Part shown: one piece after another, positions 44,955 to 53,320 of the stretch
How positions within the stretch are numbered: the first letter of the stretch is position 1
Layout of the letters: each line of letters starts with the position of its first letter
Assembly (NCBI RefSeq): GCF_013359735.1
Contig: NZ_JABFMX010000008.1
Coordinates: 1-64,000, forward strand
Source of the DNA: Arthrobacter sp. C9C5
Lineage (GTDB): Bacteria > Actinomycetota > Actinomycetes > Actinomycetales > Micrococcaceae
Direction: 5' to 3'
Length of the DNA stretch: 64,000 bases
Program-made: the position numbers and the translations under genes
Notes under the pieces: generated by a model
The model's database searches: none
What the model was told of the DNA's origin: nothing
What the model saw: only the letters and a program-made list of their open reading frames with translations

Positions 44955-47900
44955 GTGATCACAGTCCTTGCCGTGCACTTCGCGGTGGCTGCTGTGGCGC
45001 CGTTCCTCTTCCGCAGGCTTGGCAGGAACGCGTTCTTCGTGCTGGCCGCGGTGCCCGCAGGCTCGTTCGTCTGGCTGGTCCTCCAGCACGGCGCGGTCTA
45101 TTCAGACGCCGGGTCCACCGCGGTGACCCTCCCGTGGATTCCGGACCTCCGGCTGGAGCTGGCGTTCCGGATGGATGCCCTGGCCTGGGTCATGTCCCTG
45201 CTGGTCCTGGGTGTCGGCGCGCTGGTCCTGGTCTACTGTGCCCGGTACTTCAAGGACAAGGACAGCTATCTCGGCGGCTTCGGCGCCCAGCTGCTGGCGT
45301 TTGCCGGCGCGATGTTCGGCCTGATCACCGCCGACGACCTGCTCCTGATGTTTATTTTCTGGGAACTCACCACGGTCCTGTCCTACCTGCTCATCGGCTA
45401 CGCCCGCACCAGGTTGTCGGCCCGTCGCTCGGCGCTGCAGGCGCTTGTGGTGACCACTGCCGGCGGCTTGGCCATGCTGGTGGGCCTGATCATGCTGGGC
45501 GCAACCGCGGGTACCTACCGGATCTCGACCATCCTGCAGATGGCGCCGGAGCTGGTGACGGGACCCGCCGCAGCAGCAGTGGCGGCCGCCGTCGTGCTGG
45601 TCCTGGTGGGCGCGATCACCAAGTCCGCGCTGGTCCCGTTCCACTTCTGGCTCCCCGGGGCGATGGCCGCGCCGACGCCGGTGAGCGCGTACCTGCACGC
45701 CGCCGCCATGGTGAAGGCGGGCATCTACCTCGTGGCGCGGCTTGCCCCCGGGTTCGCCGAGACGGCGTTTTGGCTCCCGGTGGTACTGGGCCTCGGCCTG
45801 GCCACCATGCTGGTGGGCGGTTACCGGGCCCTGCGCCAGACCGACATCAAGCTCATCCTCGCCTACGGCACGGTCAGCCAGCTCGGCTTCCTGACCATGG
45901 TGGTGGGGCTCGGCAAGCCGGACGCGGCGCTCGCCGGCCTCGCCCTGCTGCTGGCCCACGGCCTCTTCAAGGCCACGCTGTTCCTGGTGGTCGGCATCAT
46001 CGACCACCAGGCGGGGACCCGCGACATCCGCAAGCTCTCCGGGGTGTACCGGTCCTCCCGCGCCCTGGCGGTGGTGGCGGCCATCGGTGCGGCATCGATG
46101 GCCGGGGTGCCGCCGCTGGCAGGTTTCGTGGCGAAGGAATCGGTCTTCGAGGCCTTCGTGCATCACGCCGGCGCCGGGACCGGGCCGTGGGGTTTGGTTA
46201 TCCTGCTCGGCCTGGTGCTGGGCTCCATCCTGACCTTCGCCTACAGCGCACGTTTCATGTGGGGCGCCTTCGCGGTCAAATCCGGCGTGCCGGCCACCCG
46301 CTTCAAGGCCGTCAAGCCGGCATTCCTGGCCGCCCCCGCCCTGCTGAGCCTGCTGACCCTCCTCTACGGCGTGTGGCCGGCGCCGGTTGACGCCTGGATC
46401 CAGCCGTACGCGGCACTCTTTGCCGCCCACGCCGGAGCCGAGGGCGTGGATCCCGACGCCGCCGGGCACCTGGCGCTGTGGCACGGGTTCACCCCGGCAC
46501 TGGGCCTGACCGCGATCACGTTCGCCCTCGGCCTGGCGATGTTCTACGGACGCAACGCCGTTTCCCGCGCGCAGGCCCTGGTGCCCGGCTGGATCGACGG
46601 CGACCGCACCTACCAGCTCGCCATCGGGGCCCTCGACGACGCCGCGGTCTGGGTCACCGGCCGCACCCAGCGAGGCTCGCTCTTCTTCTACCTGGCCGTC
46701 ATCCTGACGGTTGCCTTCGTCCTGCCGCTCACGGCGATGCTGCTGGCCAATAAGCCGCTGCCCGGCGGCCTGTACTTCATCGACCCCGGTTCGCCGCTGC
46801 AGCTCGTCGCCGGCGCCGGCATCGTGATCGGCGCGCTCGCCGCGGTGCGGGCCAACAAGCGCTTCCTGGCCGTGCTGATGGTGTCGGTCACCGGCTACGG
46901 CATCGCCTTGATGTTCGCGCTCCAGGGCGCCCCGGACCTGGCCCTGACCCAGATGCTGGTGGAAACGATCATCCTGGTGGCATTCGTCCTCGCCATGCGG
47001 AGCCTGCCGGCGGAGCTGCGGGACCGCACCGGCGGCAAGTACCGGGTGATCCGGGTGATCATCGGCGCGGCGTTCGGCCTCACCATGGTCTTCGTGGCGA
47101 TCTATGCCCTGGGCTCCCGGGTCGCCACGCCGGTCTCGCTGGAGTTCCCGCGCCTGGCCTACGAGGGCGGCGGGGGACTGAACGTCGTCAACGTCACCCT
47201 CGTGGACATCCGGGCCTGGGATACCTTCGGCGAGATCTCCGTGCTGGCGCTCGCCGCCACCGGCGTCGCCAGCCTGATCTTCGTCCGCGGCCGCGGCGAC
47301 CGCATCGGGCCCTCGTCGTCCGTGGCGGAAGGAACCGTCGGCCGCCGGACGGACCAGGCCGCCCACACCAGGGACAACGCGGCGCTGGCCTTGAGTCGCC
47401 GGTTTGCCGCGTCGACGCGCGACGCGTGGCTCGTGGCCGGACGGACCATGGCCCCGGAGCGGCGGTCGATCATTTTTGAAGTCGTCACCCGGCTGATCTT
47501 CCATTCGATGATCGTCTTCTCCATCTACCTGCTGCTCGCCGGACACAACCTTCCCGGCGGCGGTTTCGCCGGCGGGCTCACGGCCGGCCTCGCCCTCACT
47601 ATCCGCTACCTCGCCGGGGGCCGCTTCGAGCTGCGCGAGGCCACACCGGTCAGCGCCGGTGCCCTGCTGGGGATCGGGCTGGCGACGGCCGCGGCGTCCG
47701 GCGTCGCACCGCTGCTGCTTGGCGGCCAGGTCTTCCAAAGTGCCGTGATCGAACTCTGGCTGCCCGTCTTCGGCGACATCAAGTTCGTCACCTCCACCAT
47801 CTTCGACATCGGCGTCTACATCGTGGTCGTCGGCCTGGCGCTGGACGTGCTGCGCAGCCTCGGCGCCGAAATCGACGAGCACTTCGAAGAACAGCCGGGG

Positions 47901-47990
47901 GAACAGCCCGCGGACGAGCCCGCGGAGCCGTCCGAAGGCCGGGAAGCCGACGGCGTCCCGGCCAAAACCACCGCCAAGGGGAGCGCATGA
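44955..47990 (+). CDS. mrpA: Mrp Na+/H+ antiporter subunit A (A/B fusion)
   Basis: This 1011-residue membrane protein is the large subunit of the Mrp Na+/H+ antiporter, related to complex I NuoL. About twenty helices are present. ITKSALVPFHFWLPGAMAAP, then PTPVSAYLHAAAMVKAG, holds the conserved Lys and His of the proton path. Residues about 620-790 match the MrpA C-terminal (DUF4040-like) part. Residues about 835-980 are an MrpB domain (IFHSMIVFSIYLLLAGHNLP), so subunit B is fused. A charged tail follows. GTG at 44955 has GGAG 6 bases upstream. It overlaps mrpC by 4 bases. Confidence 0.95.
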   Translation: MITVLAVHFAVAAVAPFLFRRLGRNAFFVLAAVPAGSFVWLVLQHGAVYSDAGSTAVTLPWIPDLRLELAFRMDALAWVMSLLVLGVGALVLVYCARYFKDKDSYLGGFGAQLLAFAGAMFGLITADDLLLMFIFWELTTVLSYLLIGYARTRLSARRSALQALVVTTAGGLAMLVGLIMLGATAGTYRISTILQMAPELVTGPAAAAVAAAVVLVLVGAITKSALVPFHFWLPGAMAAPTPVSAYLHAAAMVKAGIYLVARLAPGFAETAFWLPVVLGLGLATMLVGGYRALRQTDIKLILAYGTVSQLGFLTMVVGLGKPDAALAGLALLLAHGLFKATLFLVVGIIDHQAGTRDIRKLSGVYRSSRALAVVAAIGAASMAGVPPLAGFVAKESVFEAFVHHAGAGTGPWGLVILLGLVLGSILTFAYSARFMWGAFAVKSGVPATRFKAVKPAFLAAPALLSLLTLLYGVWPAPVDAWIQPYAALFAAHAGAEGVDPDAAGHLALWHGFTPALGLTAITFALGLAMFYGRNAVSRAQALVPGWIDGDRTYQLAIGALDDAAVWVTGRTQRGSLFFYLAVILTVAFVLPLTAMLLANKPLPGGLYFIDPGSPLQLVAGAGIVIGALAAVRANKRFLAVLMVSVTGYGIALMFALQGAPDLALTQMLVETIILVAFVLAMRSLPAELRDRTGGKYRVIRVIIGAAFGLTMVFVAIYALGSRVATPVSLEFPRLAYEGGGGLNVVNVTLVDIRAWDTFGEISVLALAATGVASLIFVRGRGDRIGPSSSVAEGTVGRRTDQAAHTRDNAALALSRRFAASTRDAWLVAGRTMAPERRSIIFEVVTRLIFHSMIVFSIYLLLAGHNLPGGGFAGGLTAGLALTIRYLAGGRFELREATPVSAGALLGIGLATAAASGVAPLLLGGQVFQSAVIELWLPVFGDIKFVTSTIFDIGVYIVVVGLALDVLRSLGAEIDEHFEEQPGEQPADEPAEPSEGREADGVPAKTTAKGSA

Positions 47991-48553
47991 GCGTCAATCT
48001 GACCCTGCTGACGGTCATGGGAGCCCTCTACGCCTGCGGCATCTATTTGATCCTGGAACGCAGCCTCACCCGGGTCCTGCTGGGCCTGATGCTGCTGGCC
48101 AACGCCACCAATCTGCTGATCCTGGCCACCGGCGGCTATGCGGGCCTCGCCCCGCTGTTCAACAAGGACACGGCCGCCGGCGACTACAGCGACCCGCTCC
48201 CGCAGGCGCTGATCCTGACCTCGATCGTGATCTCCTTCGCCGTCACGGCCTTCATGCTGGGCATCATCTACCGCACCTGGGTGCTGGCCCGGCAGGACGA
48301 AATCCAGGACGACGCCGAGGACCGCCGGGTGGCCGAGACCCCCAGCTTCGACGCCGAGGACGACGCCGTCATCCCGGCGGAGACCTCGGAGTTCCCGCTG
48401 GTCGCGGCCGATCCGACGGACGCCGCCGGGACCCCCGACCCGACGGAGACCGTGCAGGCCGGCGCCCGCCGGATGCCGGCCACGGACGCCGCCGCCGAGG
48501 AGCAGCCCGGTTCCCGCAACATCACCCCCGGCCCGGAAGGAGGGACCAAGTGA
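47987..48553 (+). CDS. mrpC: Mrp antiporter subunit C
   Basis: This 188-residue subunit resembles NuoK. Three helices occupy residues about 5-100, with GIYLILERSLTRVLLGLMLL and AVTAFMLGIIYRTW. The last 85 residues are an acidic, proline/alanine-rich cytoplasmic tail absent from shorter MrpC proteins. ATGA overlap with mrpA and a 4-base overlap with mrpD show translational coupling. It works in the membrane complex with A, D, E, F and G. Confidence 0.94.
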   Translation: MSVNLTLLTVMGALYACGIYLILERSLTRVLLGLMLLANATNLLILATGGYAGLAPLFNKDTAAGDYSDPLPQALILTSIVISFAVTAFMLGIIYRTWVLARQDEIQDDAEDRRVAETPSFDAEDDAVIPAETSEFPLVAADPTDAAGTPDPTETVQAGARRMPATDAAAEEQPGSRNITPGPEGGTK

Positions 48554-50163
48554 ACATCGCAAGCTTTGCCCCGCTCGCCGTCGTCCTCCCCATCCTGGGG
48601 GCCGCCCTGACCTTCCTGCTGATCCGGCAACCGCGGGCGCAACGGACCGTCAGCATCACCCTCCTGACGCTGACGCTGCTGCTGGAATGCCTGCTGCTGG
48701 CCTCCGTCTGGCAGGGCGGCACGGCGGCGGTCAACATCGGCGGCTGGCTACCGCCCTGGGGCATCGTGATGGTGGTGGACCAGTTCTCCTCGCTCATGCT
48801 GGTGGTGTCCTCGACCGTCAGCCTTGCCGTGCTGGTCTACGCCACCGGGCAGGGCATGGCCGACGGCGACCGGGACGCGCCCGTGTCGATCTTCCACCCC
48901 ACCTACCTGATCCTGGTGGCCGGCGTGTCCAACGCGTTCCTCTCGGGTGATCTCTTCAATCTCTACGTGGGCTTCGAGATCCTGCTCACCGCCAGCTATG
49001 TGCTGATGACCCTGGGCGGGACGGGTCCGCGGATCCGCGCCGGCGTGACGTACGTGGTGGTCTCGGTGGTCTCCTCGGTGCTGTTCCTGATCGCGATCGC
49101 CATGATTTACGGCGCGACCGGAACCATCAACATGGCGGACCTGGCCATCAAGCTGGTGGATCTGGACCAGGGCACCCGGAACCTGCTGCACGTGCTGCTG
49201 CTCGTGGCGTTCGGCATCAAGGCCGCCGTCTTCCCGCTGAGTTTCTGGCTCCCGGACTCGTATCCGACGGCGCCCGCCCCGGTCACCGCCGTGTTTGCAG
49301 GGCTGCTCACCAAGGTGGGTGTCTACGCGATGGTCCGGACTGAGACCCTGCTGTTCCCGGGAGACACGTTCAACACCCCGCTGATGGTCGCTGCCCTGCT
49401 GACCATGGTGGTGGGGATCCTGGGCGCCCTGGCGCAGAGCGACATCAAGCGACTGCTCTCCTTTACCCTGGTCAGCCACATCGGCTACATGGTGTTCGGC
49501 CTTGCGATGTCGTCCGTGGCGGGCCTGGGGGCCGCGGTTTTCTACGTGGCGCACCACATCACCATCCAGACCAGCCTGTTCCTCGTGACCGGCCTGATCG
49601 AGCGCCGCGCCGGGAGTTCCTCGGTGGACCGGATCGCCGGGCTGGCCAAGCTCTCGCCCTTGCTGGCGGTGCTGTTCTTCGTGCCGGCCATGAACCTGGC
49701 CGGGATCCCGCCGTTCTCCGGATTCCTGGGCAAACTGGGCCTGCTGCAGGCCGGCGTCGCCCTCGGCACCCCGCTGGCCTACGCACTCGTGGCCGGTGGC
49801 GTGCTGACCAGCCTGCTGACCCTGCTGGCCATTGCCCGGGTCTGGAACCGCGCCTTCTGGCGCAAGCCCGAGGACGCCGAACACCCCGACCCCGTGCTGC
49901 TCGCCGCCCCCGCCGACGCGGCCACCGGCGACCGCGCGGGCCAGCAGAACGTGACCCTGCTGCCGCGGACCATGGTGGGCTCCACCCTGGGCCTGGTGCT
50001 GTTCGGGGTGGCGCTGACGGTGTTTGCCGGGCCGCTCTTCCGGGTGGCCGGCCAGTCCGCCGAGGAGATGCTGAACCGGTCCGCCTATATCCAGGCCGTC
50101 CTCGGGGACGAGGCGCCGGTTCCGGTGATCGCCCAGCCGCTGCGGCAGGAGGGCGGCAAATGA
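48550..50163 (+). CDS. mrpD: Mrp antiporter subunit D
   Basis: This 537-residue subunit is related to NuoM/NuoN, with about fourteen helices. DLFNLYVGFEILLTASYVLM, GIKAAVFPLSFWLPDSYPTA, and SDIKRLLSFTLVSHIGYM carry the conserved charged residues of the ion path. With MrpA it forms the antiport core. The GTG start overlaps mrpC by 4 bases and the stop overlaps mrpE by 4 bases. Confidence 0.95.
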   Translation: MNIASFAPLAVVLPILGAALTFLLIRQPRAQRTVSITLLTLTLLLECLLLASVWQGGTAAVNIGGWLPPWGIVMVVDQFSSLMLVVSSTVSLAVLVYATGQGMADGDRDAPVSIFHPTYLILVAGVSNAFLSGDLFNLYVGFEILLTASYVLMTLGGTGPRIRAGVTYVVVSVVSSVLFLIAIAMIYGATGTINMADLAIKLVDLDQGTRNLLHVLLLVAFGIKAAVFPLSFWLPDSYPTAPAPVTAVFAGLLTKVGVYAMVRTETLLFPGDTFNTPLMVAALLTMVVGILGALAQSDIKRLLSFTLVSHIGYMVFGLAMSSVAGLGAAVFYVAHHITIQTSLFLVTGLIERRAGSSSVDRIAGLAKLSPLLAVLFFVPAMNLAGIPPFSGFLGKLGLLQAGVALGTPLAYALVAGGVLTSLLTLLAIARVWNRAFWRKPEDAEHPDPVLLAAPADAATGDRAGQQNVTLLPRTMVGSTLGLVLFGVALTVFAGPLFRVAGQSAEEMLNRSAYIQAVLGDEAPVPVIAQPLRQEGGK

Positions 50164-50705
50164 CGCGCAAGAGAATCTCGCTGCGCCAGGAACTGCCGCT
50201 GCTGGTCTGGCTCGTCATCGTCTGGGGCGCGCTGTGGCAGAACTTCAGTGCGGGAAACCTGCTCTTCGGCGCCCTGATCGCGGTGGTGGTGGCCCGGCTG
50301 TTCTACCTGCCGCCGGTGGAGCTGGGCGGCCGCTTCAACGTGCTGCGCGCAGTGCCCTTCGCGCTGGTCTTCCTGGCCAAAGTCGTGGCAGCCAGCTTCC
50401 AGGTCCTGTACCTGGCCGTGGTCCGTGGACCGCGGGTGATCAGCGCCGTCGTCGCCGTCCCGCTCCGCAGCCATTCAGACCTGCTGGTGACCGCCACGGG
50501 ACACGTCATCTCGCTGATCCCCGGGTCCGTGGTGGTGGAGGTGGACAGGTCCACGTCCACGCTCTACATCCACGGCATCAACGTCCGCGACGCCGGGGAT
50601 GCGGACAAGCTCCGCAAGGAGGTCCGCGACACTGAGGCCGGGCTGATCCGGATCATGGGCACCAGGGCCGAACTGTCCGCACTGAAGCAGGAGGTCGGGG
50701 CATGA
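50160..50705 (+). CDS. mrpE: Mrp antiporter subunit E
   Basis: This 181-residue small subunit has two or three N-terminal helices (LLVWLVIVWGALWQNF, NLLFGALIAVVVARLFYL). A conserved soluble part follows with HSDLLVTATGHVISLIPGS and VEVDRSTSTLYIHGI. It is needed for assembly of the Mrp complex in other species. Coupled by 4-base overlaps to mrpD and mrpF. Confidence 0.93.
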   Translation: MTRKRISLRQELPLLVWLVIVWGALWQNFSAGNLLFGALIAVVVARLFYLPPVELGGRFNVLRAVPFALVFLAKVVAASFQVLYLAVVRGPRVISAVVAVPLRSHSDLLVTATGHVISLIPGSVVVEVDRSTSTLYIHGINVRDAGDADKLRKEVRDTEAGLIRIMGTRAELSALKQEVGA

Positions 50706-50980
50706 TGCCGCTGGTTTTGACCATTACCGCCGTCGTGCTGTCGCTCGCCGCGGCCGGCGCGATTATCCGCATCGCGCGGGGGCCCTCGCTGCTGGACCGG
50801 GTGCTGGCCGCCGATGTGCTGCTGGCCATCCTGGGCGCGGCGCTGTGCATCGACATGGCCGTGAACCGGCACCTGAACAACCTGATGCTGCTGGTGTCCA
50901 TCTCGATCATCGGCTTTGTCGGCTCGGTGACGGTGGCCCGTTTCGTGGCAGACCGGAGGAAGCAGCCCAATGAGTCCTGA
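50702..50980 (+). CDS. mrpF: Mrp antiporter subunit F
   Basis: This 92-residue subunit has three helices and the family motif IRIARGPSLLDRVLAADVLL. Length is normal. It overlaps mrpE by 4 bases and mrpG by 11 bases. Confidence 0.94.
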   Translation: MMPLVLTITAVVLSLAAAGAIIRIARGPSLLDRVLAADVLLAILGAALCIDMAVNRHLNNLMLLVSISIIGFVGSVTVARFVADRRKQPNES

Positions 50981-51365
50981 GACGATTTCCGCCGACGCCG
51001 TGATCGACACCGTCTCTGCCGTGTTCATGGTGGTCGGGGCGCTGATGTCCCTCGGCGCGGCCATTGGCCTGCTGCGGTTCCCCGACCTTATGAGCCGGAT
51101 GCACGCCGCGACCAAGCCGCAGGTGCTGGGGCTTTTCCTGCTGCTCTGCGCGGTGGGGCTGCAGCTGCGCACGTGGTGGGTGTGGCCGGTGCTGGTGGTC
51201 GCGTGGATCTTCCAGCTGCTCACGGTGCCGGTCTCGGCCCACATGGTTGGCCGCGCCGGCTACCGCACCAAGCACCTGCACCCGGAGCTGCTCAGCGCCG
51301 ACGAGCTGGAAGCCGTGGTTCAGCAGGCGGCTGGCAAACGCGGATTCACCGACGACGACGAGTAA
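50970..51365 (+). CDS. mrpG: Mrp antiporter subunit G
   Basis: This 131-residue last subunit has three helices, with AVFMVVGALMSLGAAIGLLR and the family motif FPDLMSRMHAATKPQVLGL. The C-terminal tail is polar. It closes the six-gene operon, whose genes all overlap, implying stoichiometric synthesis of the complex. Confidence 0.94.
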   Translation: MSPETISADAVIDTVSAVFMVVGALMSLGAAIGLLRFPDLMSRMHAATKPQVLGLFLLLCAVGLQLRTWWVWPVLVVAWIFQLLTVPVSAHMVGRAGYRTKHLHPELLSADELEAVVQQAAGKRGFTDDDE

Positions 51366-51405
51366 CGCCGCCGGCGCCCGGGACGTGCGCCTGGACGCCG
51401 GCGGC
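51366..51405. terminator. GC-rich hairpin between convergent mrpG and DUF4235 genes
   Basis: GCCGCCGGCG (51367-51376) pairs perfectly with CGCCGGCGGC (51396-51405) around a 19-base loop directly after the mrpG stop. No T-run is present, so its strength is uncertain. Confidence 0.45.
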
Positions 51406-51432
51406 CCGTGCGAACGGGGCAGGCGATATGGC

Positions 51433-51696
51433 TTAGACCAGGTCCTGGGTCTTGGCGAAGCGGGTGATCGCCCGCTGCGTGCCGCGGTTGGCGAGGACCT
51501 GGATGATGGCGCTGACCGAGGCCGAAATCAGGGCGAAGGTCAGGGCTTGGCGCAGCGTGGTGGGGACGTCGTCGTCGTGGCCCTTGGGCGGCTTGTTGCC
51601 GGTGGTCTTTTCCCAGACGGTGTCGACCACCTTGGTGCCGACGAAGCCGGCGAGGAGGCTGATGCCGGTGCCAAGCAGTTTGATGAAGATGTTCAT
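51433..51696 (-). CDS. DUF4235 domain protein
   Basis: This 87-residue membrane protein has two hydrophobic segments (about 5-25 and 52-68) around a charged loop (EKTTGNKPPKGHDDD). The arrangement matches DUF4235, a small actinobacterial membrane family of unknown function. AAGGAG lies 8 bases before the ATG. It is followed by the convergent mrpG gene. Confidence 0.88.
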   Translation of the reverse strand: MNIFIKLLGTGISLLAGFVGTKVVDTVWEKTTGNKPPKGHDDDVPTTLRQALTFALISASVSAIIQVLANRGTQRAITRFAKTQDLV

Positions 51697-51732
51697 ACTT
51701 CGTACTCCTTGCGGGAGGAAACAGGGCTTCCC

Positions 51733-52278
51733 CTAGCCTAGCGTCCCCGAGCGGCCGAGGATTTCGGTCAGTGCCTCGACCACCAGTTCGTGGTCGGCCT
51801 TCTGCGGCAGCCCCGACACCGTGACGGTGCCTACCACCCCGGTTCCGCGCAGGTAGATGGGGAACGAGCCGCCGTGGGCTGCAAACTCGCGCTGGTCGAA
51901 CCAGGCGTTGTCCTCGATCCTCTGACCGGCAGCGCGCGCCCGCAGGCCCACCAGCAGCGACGGGACTTCATACCGCACCGCGGTGCGCTGTTTGGCCTTG
52001 ATCCAGCGCTCATTGTCCGGGGTGGCGCCCTCCAGCGCAGCGTGGAAGAGGACCTGCTCGCCTTTGGTGACGTCGATGGCGATCGGGTGGGAGCGCTGGC
52101 GGCCGAGTTCGACCAGGAGGAGCCCCAGGTCCAGGGCATCGTCCTTGCTGAAGGACCGGAACTGCAGTTCGTCGACTTCGGTCAGGATGCGGCCGATCAG
52201 CGCCGCGAGGGATCCCGGCGGCTGCGGGTCCGCCGAGTCCGGGTCGTAGTCGGGAGAAGACACCGGTGAGTCTGTCAC
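51733..52278 (-). CDS. UPF0303 / heme-degrading-domain family protein
   Basis: This 181-residue protein matches the UPF0303 (GlcG/HbpS-like fold) family, annotated as heme-degrading domain proteins. Typical stretches are LQFRSFSKDDALDLGLLLVE, HPIAIDVTKGEQVLFHAALE, GGSFPIYLRGTGVVGTVTV and GLPQKADHELVVEAL. The actual ligand is not established. I chose GTG at 52278 (MTDSPVSSPDYD) with GGAAG about 10 bases upstream; the frame is open 26 codons further, but the earlier part is arginine-rich and unlike the family. Confidence 0.85.
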   Translation of the reverse strand: MTDSPVSSPDYDPDSADPQPPGSLAALIGRILTEVDELQFRSFSKDDALDLGLLLVELGRQRSHPIAIDVTKGEQVLFHAALEGATPDNERWIKAKQRTAVRYEVPSLLVGLRARAAGQRIEDNAWFDQREFAAHGGSFPIYLRGTGVVGTVTVSGLPQKADHELVVEALTEILGRSGTLG

Positions 52279-52473
52279 GTGATCCAGCTTCCGTTGGTTG
52301 GCCAGCGCCAGGCCGCGGCGGCGTGCGTGGTTCGCACGCTGTGCCGACTCTACCAAGCAGGCCGTGACGGGTCACCGCCGCCGACGCCGGCAGATTGTGA
52401 CGCCCGGGCCCGCAAATCCGCGCCCGCCCGGGTGTAAACTTAGCCAGCCCACAAGGGCGATTTTGATACGACA

Positions 52474-52590
52474 GGGGAGCGCCGCCGTCGGGCATCACTG
52501 GAGCAGTCCAGGGAACCGTAGGTGGGCGCTGAGAGTGCGGACAGCCGCAGACCCTCGAACCTGATCCGGTTAGTACCGGCGCAAGGGAGT
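52474..52590 (+). promoter_or_regulatory. TPP riboswitch (THI element)
   Basis: The hallmark THI-box blocks are present in order: GGGGAGC (52474-52480), GCTGAGAGTGCGG, ACCCTCGAACCTGATC, GGTTAGTACCGGCGC and AAGGGAG. It lies 84 bases before the ykoE start. By the family rule, thiamine pyrophosphate binding would lower expression of the transporter, probably by masking the AGGAGG at 52664-52669. The rest of 52279-52473 shows no gene. Confidence 0.95.
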
Positions 52591-52674
52591 CGAGTTCTCA
52601 GGGTGCCCGGCACCCGTGGCGAAGGCCGCGGTGCCGCCGGATCACCCTCCCCTCCTGTACCTCAGGAGGACGAT

Positions 52675-53307
52675 ATGACTGACATTTCTGCGAAGCAGAC
52701 ACTGACCACCGGCAAATACAGCTGGCGCGTGGTCGACATTGTGGTGGCCGCGTTGATCGCTGTTGCCGGCGGCGTGATTTTCTGGGCCTGGTCCCAGGGT
52801 TCCAACCTTGTTTCCGTCCCGCTCAACGCGGTCTACCCGCCGCTGACCGGGCTCTACGCCGGCGGCTGGATGATCCCGGCGGTGCTGGGCATGCTCGTTA
52901 TCCGCAAGCCCGGGGCGGCGCTGTTCTGCGAAGCGGTGGCCGCCACCGGCGAGCTGATCATGGGCTCGCAGTACGGCACCACGGTGCTGATCTCCGGCAT
53001 CCTGCAGGGCCTGGGCGCCGAACTCATCTTTGCCGCCTTCCTGTACAAGAAGTTCAACCTGCCGGTGTCCCTGCTGGCCGGTGCCGGCGCGGGCCTGTTC
53101 TGCGGCCTGAACGACTCCTTCCTGCCCTGGGGCTGGAACATCGCGTACGAAACCGGTGACAAGCTCGCCTACATCGTCTTTTGCGCCATCTCCGGAGCAG
53201 TGATTGCCGGCGGACTGTCCTGGCTCGCCACCCGCGGCCTGGCCAAGACCGGGGTGCTGGCCTCGTTCGGGTCCCGCAAGGCGGAATCGGAACCCGTCTT
53301 CTCCTGA
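52675..53307 (+). CDS. ykoE: ECF transporter substrate-binding component, YkoE family
   Basis: This 210-residue membrane protein is the S component of a thiamin/HMP-type ECF transporter. About six helices are present, with VSVPLNAVYPPLTGLYAGGW, EAVAATGELIMGSQYG and GLNDSFLPWGWN typical of YkoE. The ATG at 52675 follows AGGAGG by 5 bases. TPP control and the ykoD and ykoC genes downstream support import of thiamine or its pyrimidine precursor. YkoF, the thiamine-binding partner in Bacillus, is not encoded here. Confidence 0.94.
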   Translation: MTDISAKQTLTTGKYSWRVVDIVVAALIAVAGGVIFWAWSQGSNLVSVPLNAVYPPLTGLYAGGWMIPAVLGMLVIRKPGAALFCEAVAATGELIMGSQYGTTVLISGILQGLGAELIFAAFLYKKFNLPVSLLAGAGAGLFCGLNDSFLPWGWNIAYETGDKLAYIVFCAISGAVIAGGLSWLATRGLAKTGVLASFGSRKAESEPVFS

Positions 53308-53320
53308 TGCCCGCACACGC

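Noticed and set aside
45102..47882. A 926-codon minus-strand open frame opposite mrpA
   Set aside because: Composition is Gln/His/Gly/Arg-rich without any domain, as expected for the antisense of a GC-rich membrane-protein gene.
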